Shown: positions 26,351 through 36,562, numbered from the stretch's first letter. The stretch: 64,000 nucleotides of DNA from Paraflavitalea sp. CAU 1676 (GCF_029223285.1 NZ_JARHUJ010000003.1:248001-312000), one strand, 5' to 3'. Notes: generated from the sequence alone by a model not told the origin. A program made the numbers and translations.

Positions 26351-29284
26351 ATGAACATTTGTAAAGCCGGGGGCTTCCCAACGCTGCTGGCAGTACTTAT
26401 TTTACTAATATATACCATACCTGCATCCGCCCAGGAGTACAGTTATGCCCGTTATGATGTAGACAAGGGACTGGTTGGCTCGGTCGTTTATGACGGCAAG
26501 GAAGATAAGGATGGTTTTCTCTGGTTTGCCACAGAAACGGGCGTAAGCCGTTTTGATGGCACCCATTTCCGCAACTTCACGACGGAAGATGGCCTGCCCG
26601 ACAATGAAATACTTCGCCTGCTCGTAGATTCCAGAAACCGGGTTTGGATGCTTCCCTTCAACAAGTCGCTGTGCTATTACCAAAATGGGAAAATCTATAA
26701 CCCTACCAATGATTCCCTGCTGCACCGCTTAGAAGCCGAAGGACAAATACTGGATTTCAAGGAAGATCTGCACGGCAACATGATGCTGAGGGGGAACCAG
26801 GCCTATTATTTTCTCGATCAAAAAGGCTATTACAAAAAGGTTGATAAGGTCAACAACTACACCTTCACCAGCGGCTCCTGTGGATTTGACAAAAACGGTC
26901 ATTTTGTTGCGCTCGCGATGCTGCACATTACTTCTGTATCAGTAATAAAAACTGTCACTTTCAATGTAAAAGGGGAAGTGGTTTCAGAAAAAGATTATGT
27001 TTATCGTCCCGTGTCCAACCCGGCAACCTATTATACTTCCCACTACAATCTTTTCCTGAACAAAGATTCGATTCTGATCGAGCGCAACAATGCCATTCAC
27101 TGCTATTCCAAACCCGAAAGCTTCAATGGCTTTTCTATTATTAATGATACCCTTTGCACGATCAATACCGGAGATGGAGCAATCCTCTTCAATACGCGAA
27201 CCAATCAGCCGGTCCGACTGATCCTGCAAGGAAAGACGATCAATAATGTATTGGTAGATTCAGAAGGAAATTGGTGGTTTATGACCGGAGGGGCGGGCAT
27301 TTTCCGCATTGGGTCATTTGAATTCACTAATTATGTATTCTCCGGAACCGGCAATGACGCCCTACCTATATTCAGCTTGTATAAGCACAAAAATATCCTG
27401 TATGCTGGTTCCGATAAAGGGGCATTGTTTATGATCGACCCAGCAACAGGTAAAACCGGGTCACGGCAAATTCCCACTTCTTTGAAGTCCAAGATAACGG
27501 CGATCAGTGGCTTTACTTCAGGATCGATCAGCCTGGGAACAGATGAAGATATTTTCAATATTACCGGCGCAGGCGTAGTAAAAAAAATCAACGCGAACGT
27601 ATCCATTAAGTCGCTCCGGAACCTAAATGATGAAATAATCGCCAGCATGCATGAGGGAATCTTGACCTATCGTGAGGGAATGCAACCGTTTAATTACTTT
27701 CTGGGCCACAGATCTACCTGTTCCTATTTGCTGGATACAACGATGTACAACGGTTCAACTGACGGTTTGTATGTTGTAAACTTTCCGGGTAAAAAGACAT
27801 GGTTGGGCGAAAAACATCCATTGCTGCGGAACCGGATTACAGGCCTGGAGGGCAGCCCGGATGGCACACTCTGGATTGGCACCCATGGTGAAGGCGTTAT
27901 TGGCTATAAAGACGGAAAGATCATCTGCAATCTCCGGCAAAAAGACGGCCTTACCAGCAATATATGCCGCAACCTGTTTATCGCTGGGAACGATCTGTGG
28001 GTAGGTACAGATAAAGGGTTGAACCGCGTTCGATATGACAATGGCAATTGTAACATTACGACCTATACCCGTTCAGATGGATTGATCGCCGACATCATCA
28101 ATGCCATTTACATAGAAGGCTCTACTGTTTATGCAGGTACACCCGCCGGTGTCACCACTTTTGATGCCGATAAGATATCCGGCAATTCCTTTTGCAAACT
28201 ACGCATCACTTCCATCAGCACGGGTGGAGCTGCTTTGCCAATAGATACTATCGGATTTCAGTTACCTCCCTCGGGTAATGGTATCCGGTTCGATTTTGTT
28301 GGGATCTCGTATCGATCAGCCGGCGATGTCACTTATCGCTACCGGCTGACTGGCCTCAACGATGCCTGGCAAACGACACGGGAAACCTTTCTCAATTATC
28401 TGTCGTTGCCTTCGGGCGATTATGAACTGCAGGTGATCGCCACCAATAAATACGGAGTAGAGAGCGACATGATACGGGTTGCCTTCAATGTGAGGCAATT
28501 CCTTTGGGAGAAAACCTGGTTCAGGATACTTGCCGTAATATTTGCCTGGGTTTTGATATGGATTTTTGTACATCACCGCATCAAAAGGATCAGAAAGCAG
28601 AATGACGAAAGAATGCAACTCACGAACCGGATCAATGACATGGAGCAAATGGCCCTGAAAGCGCAGATGAATCCGCATTTCATCTTCAACAGTCTTAATT
28701 CGGTGCAACAGTACGTGATCGACAAGGATATATTAGGCGCCAATAAGTTCATCACCGAGTTCTCCAGGCTGATCCGGCTCACCCTCGATATCTCATCCAG
28801 AGCAAGGATCAGTATTGCCGAAGAAACGAACTATCTCGCTACATACCTTGAACTGGAAAAAACGAAATTCGAAGATAAATTCACCTATACCGTCAAAACC
28901 ACAGCGGAGGTAGATACTGACCTGCTGTTCATCCCCCCCATGATATTGCAACCTTACGTGGAAAACAGTATTCGTCATGGTGTTCGCAACCGGCTCGATA
29001 GGAAGGGCCATATTACCGTATCGTTTAAGACAGATGAAAGCTACCTGATCTGTTGTGTGGAAGACAACGGTGTCGGGCGGCAGAAAGCCAGCCAATATAA
29101 GAGTGAAATGGCCATCGAATATCAATCGAAGGGCATGACACTCACTGCCCGGCGCATTGAAATGCTTAACCGGAATCATAGCTCAAAAGTATTGATCGAC
29201 ATAGAAGACCTTGAAACCAATAATATACCTGCCGGAACAAGGGTAACCGTCAAGTTTCCCCTGGAAGAATGCGGCAGGTCCTAA
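26351..29284 (+). CDS. Propeller-type sensor histidine kinase of the LytS/YehU class (copy 1)
   Basis: A 977-residue kinase; the ATG at 26351 is chosen as it directly precedes the signal/anchor region, nine codons after the longest frame. Repeats of the two-component regulator propeller type follow the Q-E-Y-S-Y-A-R-Y start (F-L-W-F-A-T-E-T-G-V-S-R-F-D-G, L-W-I-G-T-H-G-E-G-V, L-W-V-G-T-D-K-G-L). A Y_Y_Y domain lies at about 635-710 and one membrane span at about 720-742. The kinase core has N-P-H-F-I-F-N-S-L with the phospho-accepting His776, an N box (V-E-N-S-I-R-H-G, about 870) and a G box (D-N-G-V-G-R, about 905). It should sense a periplasmic ligand and phosphorylate the LytTR regulator 11 bases downstream. 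A close paralogue follows that regulator. Confidence 0.88.
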   Translation: MNICKAGGFPTLLAVLILLIYTIPASAQEYSYARYDVDKGLVGSVVYDGKEDKDGFLWFATETGVSRFDGTHFRNFTTEDGLPDNEILRLLVDSRNRVWMLPFNKSLCYYQNGKIYNPTNDSLLHRLEAEGQILDFKEDLHGNMMLRGNQAYYFLDQKGYYKKVDKVNNYTFTSGSCGFDKNGHFVALAMLHITSVSVIKTVTFNVKGEVVSEKDYVYRPVSNPATYYTSHYNLFLNKDSILIERNNAIHCYSKPESFNGFSIINDTLCTINTGDGAILFNTRTNQPVRLILQGKTINNVLVDSEGNWWFMTGGAGIFRIGSFEFTNYVFSGTGNDALPIFSLYKHKNILYAGSDKGALFMIDPATGKTGSRQIPTSLKSKITAISGFTSGSISLGTDEDIFNITGAGVVKKINANVSIKSLRNLNDEIIASMHEGILTYREGMQPFNYFLGHRSTCSYLLDTTMYNGSTDGLYVVNFPGKKTWLGEKHPLLRNRITGLEGSPDGTLWIGTHGEGVIGYKDGKIICNLRQKDGLTSNICRNLFIAGNDLWVGTDKGLNRVRYDNGNCNITTYTRSDGLIADIINAIYIEGSTVYAGTPAGVTTFDADKISGNSFCKLRITSISTGGAALPIDTIGFQLPPSGNGIRFDFVGISYRSAGDVTYRYRLTGLNDAWQTTRETFLNYLSLPSGDYELQVIATNKYGVESDMIRVAFNVRQFLWEKTWFRILAVIFAWVLIWIFVHHRIKRIRKQNDERMQLTNRINDMEQMALKAQMNPHFIFNSLNSVQQYVIDKDILGANKFITEFSRLIRLTLDISSRARISIAEETNYLATYLELEKTKFEDKFTYTVKTTAEVDTDLLFIPPMILQPYVENSIRHGVRNRLDRKGHITVSFKTDESYLICCVEDNGVGRQKASQYKSEMAIEYQSKGMTLTARRIEMLNRNHSSKVLIDIEDLETNNIPAGTRVTVKFPLEECGRS

Positions 29285-29295
29285 AACCAAAAGAA

Positions 29296-30054
29296 ATGAT
29301 ACGTGCTGTACTGATCGACGATGAACCCAAGAACAACCGCATCCTGAAATTGATGCTGGAAGAATTTTGTCCGCAATTAACCATAGAAGGCCAGGCAGAT
29401 AACGCGGAGGAAGGCGTTACACTGATCCAGGAAACGGAACCCGACCTGGTATTCCTCGACATTGAAATGCCCTTTGGCAGCGGCTTCGACCTGCTCGACC
29501 GCCTCAAACCGGTCAATTTTGAAATAATATTTATAACGGCTTTCAACAACTATTCGTTGAAGGCGATCAAGTACAGTGCACTAGATTACCTGTTGAAACC
29601 AGTGAGCATTGACGAATTGATTGCTGCCGTCAACAAAGCCGCCGAAAAAATAAAGGCCCGCCAGGTGAACACCCGTATTGAAAACCTGCTCTACAACCTG
29701 AAAAAGCCGGCCGCTGCCGTACAAAAATTGGCATTGCCTTCTAAAGAAGGGTATGTCTTCGTTTCGCTGTCCGATATTATCCGGTGCGAATCGAAGAACG
29801 GGTATGCGGTTTTTCACATTAAAGGCATGGAAAAGATCACCTCTTCCAAGAATATCAAAGAGTACGAGTCCCTTTTGCAGGACGACATGTTCCTCAGGAT
29901 CCACAACTCGCATATCATCAACATCAACTACGTGGCAAAATACCACCGGGGCAGGGGAGGATTAATCGAAATGGAAGATGGCACCACGCTGGAAGTGGCC
30001 ACGCGCCGTAAAGAGGAATTGATGGCCCGCTTTGGGTTGACCAAACCGCAATAA
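29296..30054 (+). CDS. LytTR-family response regulator
   Basis: A 252-residue regulator; start at 29296 gives M-I-R-A-V-L-I-D-D-E-P, the standard beginning of the receiver domain, whereas the longer frame begins inside the kinase gene. Receiver domain at about 1-120 with acidic pair Asp8/Asp9, phospho-acceptor Asp55 (L-V-F-L-D-I-E-M-P) and Lys101 (Y-L-L-K-P). The C-terminal LytTR DNA-binding domain (about 145-245) has I-I-R-C-E-S-K-N-G-Y and the R-I-H-N-S-H-I-I-N strand. It sits 11 bases after kinase 1 and 5 bases before kinase 2, so it probably serves both. LytTR regulators bind paired imperfect repeats in target promoters; target genes cannot be named from this window. Confidence 0.93.
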   Translation: MIRAVLIDDEPKNNRILKLMLEEFCPQLTIEGQADNAEEGVTLIQETEPDLVFLDIEMPFGSGFDLLDRLKPVNFEIIFITAFNNYSLKAIKYSALDYLLKPVSIDELIAAVNKAAEKIKARQVNTRIENLLYNLKKPAAAVQKLALPSKEGYVFVSLSDIIRCESKNGYAVFHIKGMEKITSSKNIKEYESLLQDDMFLRIHNSHIININYVAKYHRGRGGLIEMEDGTTLEVATRRKEELMARFGLTKPQ

Positions 30055-30059
30055 CCCTA

Positions 30060-32999
30060 ATGCGCGATCATAGAAAAGCCATACTGGTGTTGATATACAC
30101 CTTGCTGAGCATTGCCGCCTACAGCCAGGAATACAGCTATGCGCGGTACGGCGTCAAGGACGGTTTAGCAGGTACAGTGGTGTACCATGGGCTGCAGGAT
30201 AAAGAAGGCTTTCTTTGGTTTGCCACCGAAACTGGCGTAAGCAGGTTCGATGGTACACAATTCAAAAACTTTGCCGTCAGCGATGGCTTGCCCGACAATG
30301 AAGTGCTCAAATTGTTTGTCGATTCGCGCAACCGGGTGTGGATGATGCCCTTCCGCAGCGCCGTTTGTTACTACTGGAAAGGAAAGATCTATAACCAGGA
30401 GAATGATTCTATCTTAAAAAAGCTATCCTTTACCGACAGGATCGTAGACATCGTGGAAGACAACAGCGGCGATATCATAATGGTGTCGTCAACATCGATA
30501 CTCTCTATTTCAAGTAAGGGGCTAACAAAGTCATTTACAACTGTTGAAGGTAAAACGATGAGCCCTTCTATAGGCGGTATTAGTGCCGATGGAACTTTCG
30601 AGGGCATCAGCAGCGTGCACGGCTTTGCCTATATAAATAGCGTTAAAAAAATCACATTCGACGCCAACAAAACAAAGCTTCAGAGCACCCCCTATCCCTG
30701 TTGGCCCGCAGGCTATCATAATTACCTGTTAACCCCCTCGATGGAAGTTTACCAGGATCAGGACAGCCTGGTATTCATTAACAGATTGAATAATACAAGA
30801 TCTGCTTTGCTGGTGCCACCCCAATTTATCAGCCTGTCGACACTACACCAATGGCAGGCCGCCATCAATACGGCGCACGGCACCTACTTGTATGATCTGA
30901 GAACACACCAGTTGGAAAGGCATTGCCTCAAAGAGATGATGATCAATGGTACTTTCAGAGACAGCGAAGGGAATTACTGGTTTGTTACCAACGGCGAAGG
31001 GGTGATCCGGATCAGCTCCTTCGAATTCAGAACCGTTTCGTTTACGGATAACAACAACAACAACCTGGGCGTGTTCAGTATAACCAGGATCGGTGAACAA
31101 TTACTGGTGGGCACCTCCCAACTAACCTTGTGGACCCTCGATGCCAAAACCTTGCATCCCTCATTAAATCACCGCCTGAAGACTCCTACACATGGTAACA
31201 TCAACGCAATCCTTAGTTACGACAGCAACCAGATCATATTCGGCAGCGACATGGGTCTGTATAAATATACTCCTTCGGGCAATATGGTAAATTGTCAGCT
31301 CGCCGCAAACTCTACTAAATCTATCATGGTGCACAACGATAGTTTCCTGGTGAGTACCAACCAGGGTGTATTTGAGGTCGGTCGACGCTTATCAGATTAC
31401 AATTGGAGAAGGGTGTGGCATGGCCGCTCTACCTGTTCCTATGTGCAGGGGGGAACTTATTATGTCGGTACACTCTCGGGTCTTCATACGGTCGATAGTT
31501 TGGGACAGCAACAATTCCTGGGCGACAGCTTTCCCATATTCAAAAGCCGTATTGCAGCAATCGCCGCCGCTGCCGATGGTACACTTTGGATAGCTACCAA
31601 CGGAAGAGGTATCGTTGGATTCAGGAACGGCCAGATCATCCACACTATCAAGTCGGCGAATGGATTGGTGAGCGACATATGCCGTACCTTGTTCGTTGCC
31701 GGCAACTACATTTGGGTGGGCACCGACAAAGGATTGAGCCGCATACATTTTGATAAAGGTAAACCTCAGATCACCAACCTCACCTCGTCCAACGGTCTTG
31801 CAGCAGATATGGTTACCAGTATCCATGTACAAGGCTCACACGTGTATGTTGGCTCGGCAGCAGGCGTTACTTATTTCGACAACGACAAACTCGCGCTCAA
31901 TTCTTATTGTCACCTGCGCATCACCGGCATCGAAATTGCGGGCAAAACAGCAGCCGCCTACGACACCAGTTTTACTTTGCCACACGCCCAAAATGCCATA
32001 CGTTTTGAATTTGTCGGCATATCCTACCGGTCGGCAGGCGATGTCACGTACCGCTACCGGTTACAGGGGCTCAACGATACCTGGCAAACGACCAGGGCCA
32101 ATGTGTTGAGCTATCCATCGCTGCCTTCGGGGCATTACGAGCTGCAGTTACAGGCCATCAACAAGTTTGGTGTCGCAAGCGAAATGGTGCACATCACCTT
32201 CGAGGTTGAAAAAACATTATGGGAGAATAATTGGATAAGGTTGTTGTTATTAGTACTGACAGGTTGCCTGGTATGGATGATCGTTTACACCCGCGTTAAG
32301 CGGATCAGGAAATTGAACGAAGAGAAGATACAGATCAATAGCAAGATGGCCGATCTCGAACAAATGGCCCTCAAAGCACAGATGAACCCGCATTTCATTT
32401 TCAACAGCCTCAATTCGGTGCAGCAATACGTGATCGATAAAGACCTGCGGGGTGCCAATAAATTCATTACCGAATTTTCGAGACTGATCAGGCTTACACT
32501 CGATATCTCATCGCAGGCAAAGATCAGTTTGGAGGAAGAGATCAATTACCTGACTACTTACCTCGAACTGGAGAAAACCAAGTTCGAAGATCAGTTCACC
32601 TATTCGGTAGAAGTAGCTCCAGAGGTAGACATCTATAGTCTGGATATCCCGCCTATGATCCTGCAGCCCTATGTCGAAAACAGCATCCGCCATGGTGTAC
32701 GGCACCTGGTCAACCAGCGCGGACATATTACCGTTCGATTCTTCGTGCACCAGGACTACCTGGTTTGCCAGGTGGAGGACAATGGAGTAGGGCGCCGGAA
32801 AGCTTCCCAATACAAGAGCCAGATCGTCATCGAATATCAATCGAAAGGCATGTCGCTGACGGCCAGGCGCATCGATATGCTTAACAGAAACAGTTCCACG
32901 CCTGTATTGATTGAGATACTGGACCTGGAAAAAGATGGGTTGGCCCTTGGAACCCGTGTTTTGTTACAATTTCCGCTGGCAGATGCGGGCAAATCTTAA
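30060..32999 (+). CDS. Propeller-type sensor histidine kinase of the LytS/YehU class (copy 2)
   Basis: A 979-residue paralogue of kinase 1 with the same plan: signal peptide ending near A-Y-S-Q, Q-E-Y-S-Y-A-R-Y start, propeller repeats, Y_Y_Y domain (about 635-712), one span (about 722-745), and kinase core with His778 in N-P-H-F-I-F-N-S-L, V-E-N-S-I-R-H-G and D-N-G-V-G-R. The cytoplasmic core and first 90 residues are very similar to copy 1, but the propeller between about 110 and 470 has diverged, so the two may read different ligands and signal to the single regulator. It is 5 bases after that regulator, in one operon. Convergent with the flippase gene; no clear terminator in the 59-base gap. 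Confidence 0.88.
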   Translation: MRDHRKAILVLIYTLLSIAAYSQEYSYARYGVKDGLAGTVVYHGLQDKEGFLWFATETGVSRFDGTQFKNFAVSDGLPDNEVLKLFVDSRNRVWMMPFRSAVCYYWKGKIYNQENDSILKKLSFTDRIVDIVEDNSGDIIMVSSTSILSISSKGLTKSFTTVEGKTMSPSIGGISADGTFEGISSVHGFAYINSVKKITFDANKTKLQSTPYPCWPAGYHNYLLTPSMEVYQDQDSLVFINRLNNTRSALLVPPQFISLSTLHQWQAAINTAHGTYLYDLRTHQLERHCLKEMMINGTFRDSEGNYWFVTNGEGVIRISSFEFRTVSFTDNNNNNLGVFSITRIGEQLLVGTSQLTLWTLDAKTLHPSLNHRLKTPTHGNINAILSYDSNQIIFGSDMGLYKYTPSGNMVNCQLAANSTKSIMVHNDSFLVSTNQGVFEVGRRLSDYNWRRVWHGRSTCSYVQGGTYYVGTLSGLHTVDSLGQQQFLGDSFPIFKSRIAAIAAAADGTLWIATNGRGIVGFRNGQIIHTIKSANGLVSDICRTLFVAGNYIWVGTDKGLSRIHFDKGKPQITNLTSSNGLAADMVTSIHVQGSHVYVGSAAGVTYFDNDKLALNSYCHLRITGIEIAGKTAAAYDTSFTLPHAQNAIRFEFVGISYRSAGDVTYRYRLQGLNDTWQTTRANVLSYPSLPSGHYELQLQAINKFGVASEMVHITFEVEKTLWENNWIRLLLLVLTGCLVWMIVYTRVKRIRKLNEEKIQINSKMADLEQMALKAQMNPHFIFNSLNSVQQYVIDKDLRGANKFITEFSRLIRLTLDISSQAKISLEEEINYLTTYLELEKTKFEDQFTYSVEVAPEVDIYSLDIPPMILQPYVENSIRHGVRHLVNQRGHITVRFFVHQDYLVCQVEDNGVGRRKASQYKSQIVIEYQSKGMSLTARRIDMLNRNSSTPVLIEILDLEKDGLALGTRVLLQFPLADAGKS

Positions 33000-33058
33000 A
33001 AGTTTAAAACTTGCATTGCACCGCTGTAAGTCTGAATTTGTGATATAGCGAAAGCATT

Positions 33059-34561
33059 TCACTTTTTATTTTTCTGTGCCCATCTCTTCTTAACGACCTC
33101 AACAACTTGAAACAGATCGGGCGTTAACCGGAAATAGGCTACACCGGCAAGCACTAAAACGGAAAAAGTCGTAGAGCGAACTAAAATACCCGCTACACCA
33201 TGCATGCCTTCAAACAAATACCAACTTACAAAATAGCATCCTGAAACGAGTAAAAGTGCGTATAGTGTTTTTATGGTAAAGGGCCACATATCGAAGCGGT
33301 ACTTGATGTAGCACAAACGAAAAAGGTTGTAGATAACCAGGGTACCTGCAGAGGCGAGCGCCACACCTTCCATTCCCTTCCATTTGGCAAAGATGATGTT
33401 TAGCGGAATGGATAAAGCCAAGAGCGCAAGTCCGGAATAAAATTCAAATCTCCACGCAGGCGATGTGCCCAGAAGAGCAGCATTGGCACCTGTGCCCAGT
33501 TCAAAAACATTGTACAATGCCAGCATTAAAAAGACCGTCTTCCCCGCGGCAAAATCAGCGTCGATCCTCAAAATTGTCAACCCTTCATCATAATTAAGCC
33601 AGATATTCAGGAACAGAAAACTTCCAATCAGAAAAAGATTAATGGAAGATCGTTGATAGATACGATTGATCTCAGCATAGTTATTATTTTTCCAATGCTC
33701 GGCAATGAGCGGGCCGGCAATAGCCTGCAGGCCCCTATAGGGAACCTGAAGCACTGCTGCTGTAAATTGATTGAGCGAATAAACGCCTGTTTCATGCAGG
33801 TTTTTGGCGCCGGCAAGCGCCAGGGTATCGATTTGTCGTGCTATATTGCTGATGGCAACTCCAACATACATAAAACTTACATATGCCCGGATATTCTTTC
33901 TGAAACGGCGGGTAACAAAACTAAACCTTATGGCGAAATAAAACTGACGAGTTACAGAGAGATAAACAACAATAATTAAAACGTTGATCAAATAAACAGA
34001 GCAGAAAAGGATCACAAACATCCCAAAATTAATAATTTCGAATACATATAATCCTATTAAAATCATTACACAAAGCCGATAAACTGTTTCCTTCATAAAA
34101 TTGGGCAATACAGTCTTTTTTAGGGTCCCCAGGTAACTTTCAAGCAAGGTGAAACAGAAATAGAAGAATGAAAACACCAACACCCAATAATAATATTCAA
34201 CCAGAAGAGAGGATCGCTTTCTAAACTGCTCTATCACCCAAGGCTCAAAGAGTATACAGCCGCTAAATACCAACAGTGCCCCAATTCCACTAAAAAGTAC
34301 AGCAACCATAAGCATATCGTTCTCTTTGTTAGAAAGGTTGCCATAATAGTAAGGAAAAAATCGTCCCATGAATCCAGTCATGCCTAACGTACACAGGGGG
34401 GCAAGTATCTGTGAAATGCTGATGATAACTTGTGTAAGGCCGTACTGCTCAGGGGTAAAAAGGCCCTTTTTTGTAAAAAGATAGGTGTTGATGGCACCGA
34501 TCCCAAATCCAATGTATGAAAGGAAGGATGACTGTAAAACCTGCTTCCGTATTTGCCCCAT
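33059..34561 (-). CDS. Polysaccharide flippase (Wzx-like, MOP superfamily)
   Basis: A 500-residue protein with about 12-14 predicted membrane spans; start at 34561 (M-G-Q-I-R-K-Q) replaces a 28-residue longer frame. The N-terminal S-F-L-S-Y-I-G-F-G-I-G-A-I-N-T-Y-L-F-T-K and F-T-P-E-Q-Y-G-L-T-Q segments are typical of polysaccharide biosynthesis proteins of the MATE/MOP group. These flip lipid-linked repeat units across the inner membrane. It heads the AT-rich sugar cluster, divergent from rfbF. No Wzy polymerase or ligase is recognised in the window. Base composition is lower in GC than the kinases next to it. Confidence 0.8.
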   Translation of the reverse strand: MGQIRKQVLQSSFLSYIGFGIGAINTYLFTKKGLFTPEQYGLTQVIISISQILAPLCTLGMTGFMGRFFPYYYGNLSNKENDMLMVAVLFSGIGALLVFSGCILFEPWVIEQFRKRSSLLVEYYYWVLVFSFFYFCFTLLESYLGTLKKTVLPNFMKETVYRLCVMILIGLYVFEIINFGMFVILFCSVYLINVLIIVVYLSVTRQFYFAIRFSFVTRRFRKNIRAYVSFMYVGVAISNIARQIDTLALAGAKNLHETGVYSLNQFTAAVLQVPYRGLQAIAGPLIAEHWKNNNYAEINRIYQRSSINLFLIGSFLFLNIWLNYDEGLTILRIDADFAAGKTVFLMLALYNVFELGTGANAALLGTSPAWRFEFYSGLALLALSIPLNIIFAKWKGMEGVALASAGTLVIYNLFRLCYIKYRFDMWPFTIKTLYALLLVSGCYFVSWYLFEGMHGVAGILVRSTTFSVLVLAGVAYFRLTPDLFQVVEVVKKRWAQKNKK

Positions 34562-34689
34562 ATTATTAAAAAATTGACGAATATTTCCTATAAAGGGCTT
34601 AAAAATACTGCGATAGCTACAATTACACTGAAATTTGACCCTCAATTAATTAATTTAATTTGGCCAGATCAGTATAGGAAAAATAAAAT

Positions 34690-34697
34690 TAGTTTTG
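34690..34697 (+). promoter_or_regulatory. -7 element of the CDP-sugar operon
   Basis: TAGTTTTG, an exact TAnnTTTG, ending 18 bases before the rfbF ATG. A TTTG lies 27 bases upstream (34659-34662), longer than the usual 17-23 base spacing. Confidence 0.5.
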
Positions 34698-34715
34698 CGC
34701 AACTTTTTTTCAATT

Positions 34716-35492
34716 ATGAAAGTAGTCATTTTTGCTGGAGGATTGGGGACCAGGATCGCCGAAGAAACCGGTACACGTCCAAAACCAATGGTTGAAATCG
34801 GCGGAAAGCCAATTTTATGGCATATCATGAAGATATACAGCCACTACGGCTTTAATGAGTTTGTAATTTGCCTGGGATATAAGGGATATCTGATCAAAGA
34901 ATACTTCATGCATTATTACTTGCACAATTCAGATATCACGATCGAATTGGGCAATAATAAAGTCGACGTTCACTATACAAATGCTGAATCTTTTACTGTG
35001 ACCTTGGTAGATACAGGTTTAGAGACAAAAACAGCTGGGCGATTAAAAAAAATACAAAAATACGTTGGTAACGAAGATTTTATGCTCACTTACGGTGACG
35101 GCGTAGCGGATATCAACCTGGAACTTCTGTTGAAGTTTCACAAGGAGCATGGAAAAATTGCAACAGTAACCGCTGTACAGCCCGATGCCCGCTTTGGTGG
35201 TATGGAAATGGACAGCTTCGGAACAGTGCTCTCATTTAAAGAAAAGCCAAGGGGAGACGGCAGATGGGTAAATGGAGGCTTCTTTGTTTTAAAACCCGCC
35301 GTTTTTGATTATCTGTCGGGTGACATAGACAATGTGATGTGGGAAGATGAGCCGCTTGAAAAACTTTCGCAAAATCACGAGCTTCTGGCTTATAAACATG
35401 ACGGATTCTGGAAGCCTATGGACGCTATGCGAGACAAACTTGAACTTGAGAACCTATGGCAGCACAATCTTGCAAAATGGAAAATATGGTAA
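34716..35492 (+). CDS. rfbF: Glucose-1-phosphate cytidylyltransferase
   Basis: A 258-residue nucleotidyltransferase starting at the ATG at 34716. G-G-L-G-T-R-I-A-E-E-T near the N-terminus and R-P-K-P-M-V-E-I-G-G-K-P-I-L are the nucleotide-binding signature of RfbF rather than of dTDP-glucose enzymes. L-T-Y-G-D-G-V-A-D-I and W-V-N-G-G-F-F-V are also RfbF-like. It makes CDP-glucose from CTP and glucose-1-phosphate, the entry to CDP-linked deoxysugars. It overlaps rfbG by 16 bases in the same operon. The gene is AT-rich compared with the flanking chromosome. Confidence 0.93.
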   Translation: MKVVIFAGGLGTRIAEETGTRPKPMVEIGGKPILWHIMKIYSHYGFNEFVICLGYKGYLIKEYFMHYYLHNSDITIELGNNKVDVHYTNAESFTVTLVDTGLETKTAGRLKKIQKYVGNEDFMLTYGDGVADINLELLLKFHKEHGKIATVTAVQPDARFGGMEMDSFGTVLSFKEKPRGDGRWVNGGFFVLKPAVFDYLSGDIDNVMWEDEPLEKLSQNHELLAYKHDGFWKPMDAMRDKLELENLWQHNLAKWKIW

Positions 35493-36562
35493 CTATTGAG
35501 TCTTTATCGGCCATTTATTCCGGTAAGAAAGTGTTTATCACAGGCCATACCGGATTTAAGGGTGCCTGGTTGATGGCATTATTGCACACCCTTGGTGCGT
35601 CGGTAAAGGGATATGCACTGCCTCCTTCCTATGCCGATGGTTTGTTCGATTCACTGGCACCTCTAAAAATGGGAGAAAGTGAGTTCGGCGATATACGAAA
35701 TCGTGATCAAATTTCCGCTTCGCTATGTAGTTACCAGCCAGATTTTGTATTTCACCTGGCAGCTCAACCTTTGGTTAGGAGTTCGTATGAAAAACCTACA
35801 GAGACTTTCGATATCAATGTAACGGGAACAGCCAGCGTGCTTGAAGCTGTTCATAGGCTATCCGGGCCTTGTACAGTAGTAGTGGTTACTACTGATAAGG
35901 TTTATCACAACAAAGAACAACACATCTTATACCGGGAAGATGATCCACTGGGCGGATATGATCCCTACAGTGCAAGTAAGGCATGTTCGGAAATCCTGGT
36001 TGAGGCATTCCGCAGTAGTTTCTTCAACCCAACAGAAATAGACCGCCATCACAAATGTATCGCCACTGCCCGGGCCGGAAACGTGATTGGCGGAGGTGAC
36101 TGGAGTAAAGATCGTATCGTTCCCGACATAGTTCGATCGCTGCAGGCCAATCAAACAATTGAAGTCCGCAATCCCAAAGCTGTTCGCCCCTGGCAACACG
36201 TGCTGGAACCGTTATTGGGATACCTTTCATTGGCAGCCAGGTTAAAATTGGCCCCTTTTGAATATTCCAAAGCGTACAATTTCGGCCCTCAGCCCGAAGA
36301 TCACCTCACTGTGCGGGAACTTGTAGAAACCGCCATAGATGCCTGGGGGCTGGGTAACTGGCAGGATGCAAGTAACCAGGATCAACCCCATGAAGCCGGG
36401 TTATTAAAATTATCTATCGAAAGAGCTATCCAGGAATTAAAATGGAAACCCAAACTGCAGGCAGCTGAGGCAATACGATGGACGATAGAGTGGTACAAGC
36501 AACCGCACCAACATCGCTCAAACTTTACCATTAACCAGATCCACGAATACCTTTCTCTATGA
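35477..36562 (+). CDS. rfbG: CDP-glucose 4,6-dehydratase
   Basis: A 361-residue extended short-chain dehydrogenase. The NAD loop T-G-H-T-G-F-K-G-A-W and catalytic Y-S-A-S-K (Y-D-P-Y-S-A-S-K-A-C-S-E) identify the RfbG group, as do G-N-V-I-G-G-G-D-W and R-P-W-Q-H-V-L-E-P-L. It converts CDP-glucose to CDP-4-keto-6-deoxyglucose. Start is 35477 or, less likely, the next ATG at 35486; both overlap the end of rfbF. Its stop overlaps the next ATG in ATGA, so translation is coupled through three genes. No RfbH-type 3-dehydratase follows, so the product is not a 3,6-dideoxyhexose by that route. Confidence 0.93.
   Translation: MENMVTIESLSAIYSGKKVFITGHTGFKGAWLMALLHTLGASVKGYALPPSYADGLFDSLAPLKMGESEFGDIRNRDQISASLCSYQPDFVFHLAAQPLVRSSYEKPTETFDINVTGTASVLEAVHRLSGPCTVVVVTTDKVYHNKEQHILYREDDPLGGYDPYSASKACSEILVEAFRSSFFNPTEIDRHHKCIATARAGNVIGGGDWSKDRIVPDIVRSLQANQTIEVRNPKAVRPWQHVLEPLLGYLSLAARLKLAPFEYSKAYNFGPQPEDHLTVRELVETAIDAWGLGNWQDASNQDQPHEAGLLKLSIERAIQELKWKPKLQAAEAIRWTIEWYKQPHQHRSNFTINQIHEYLSL

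Noticed and set aside
29269-29295. Longer start for the LytTR regulator inside the kinase gene
   Set aside because: The receiver domain begins at the ATG at 29296; the extra nine codons are not typical of the family.
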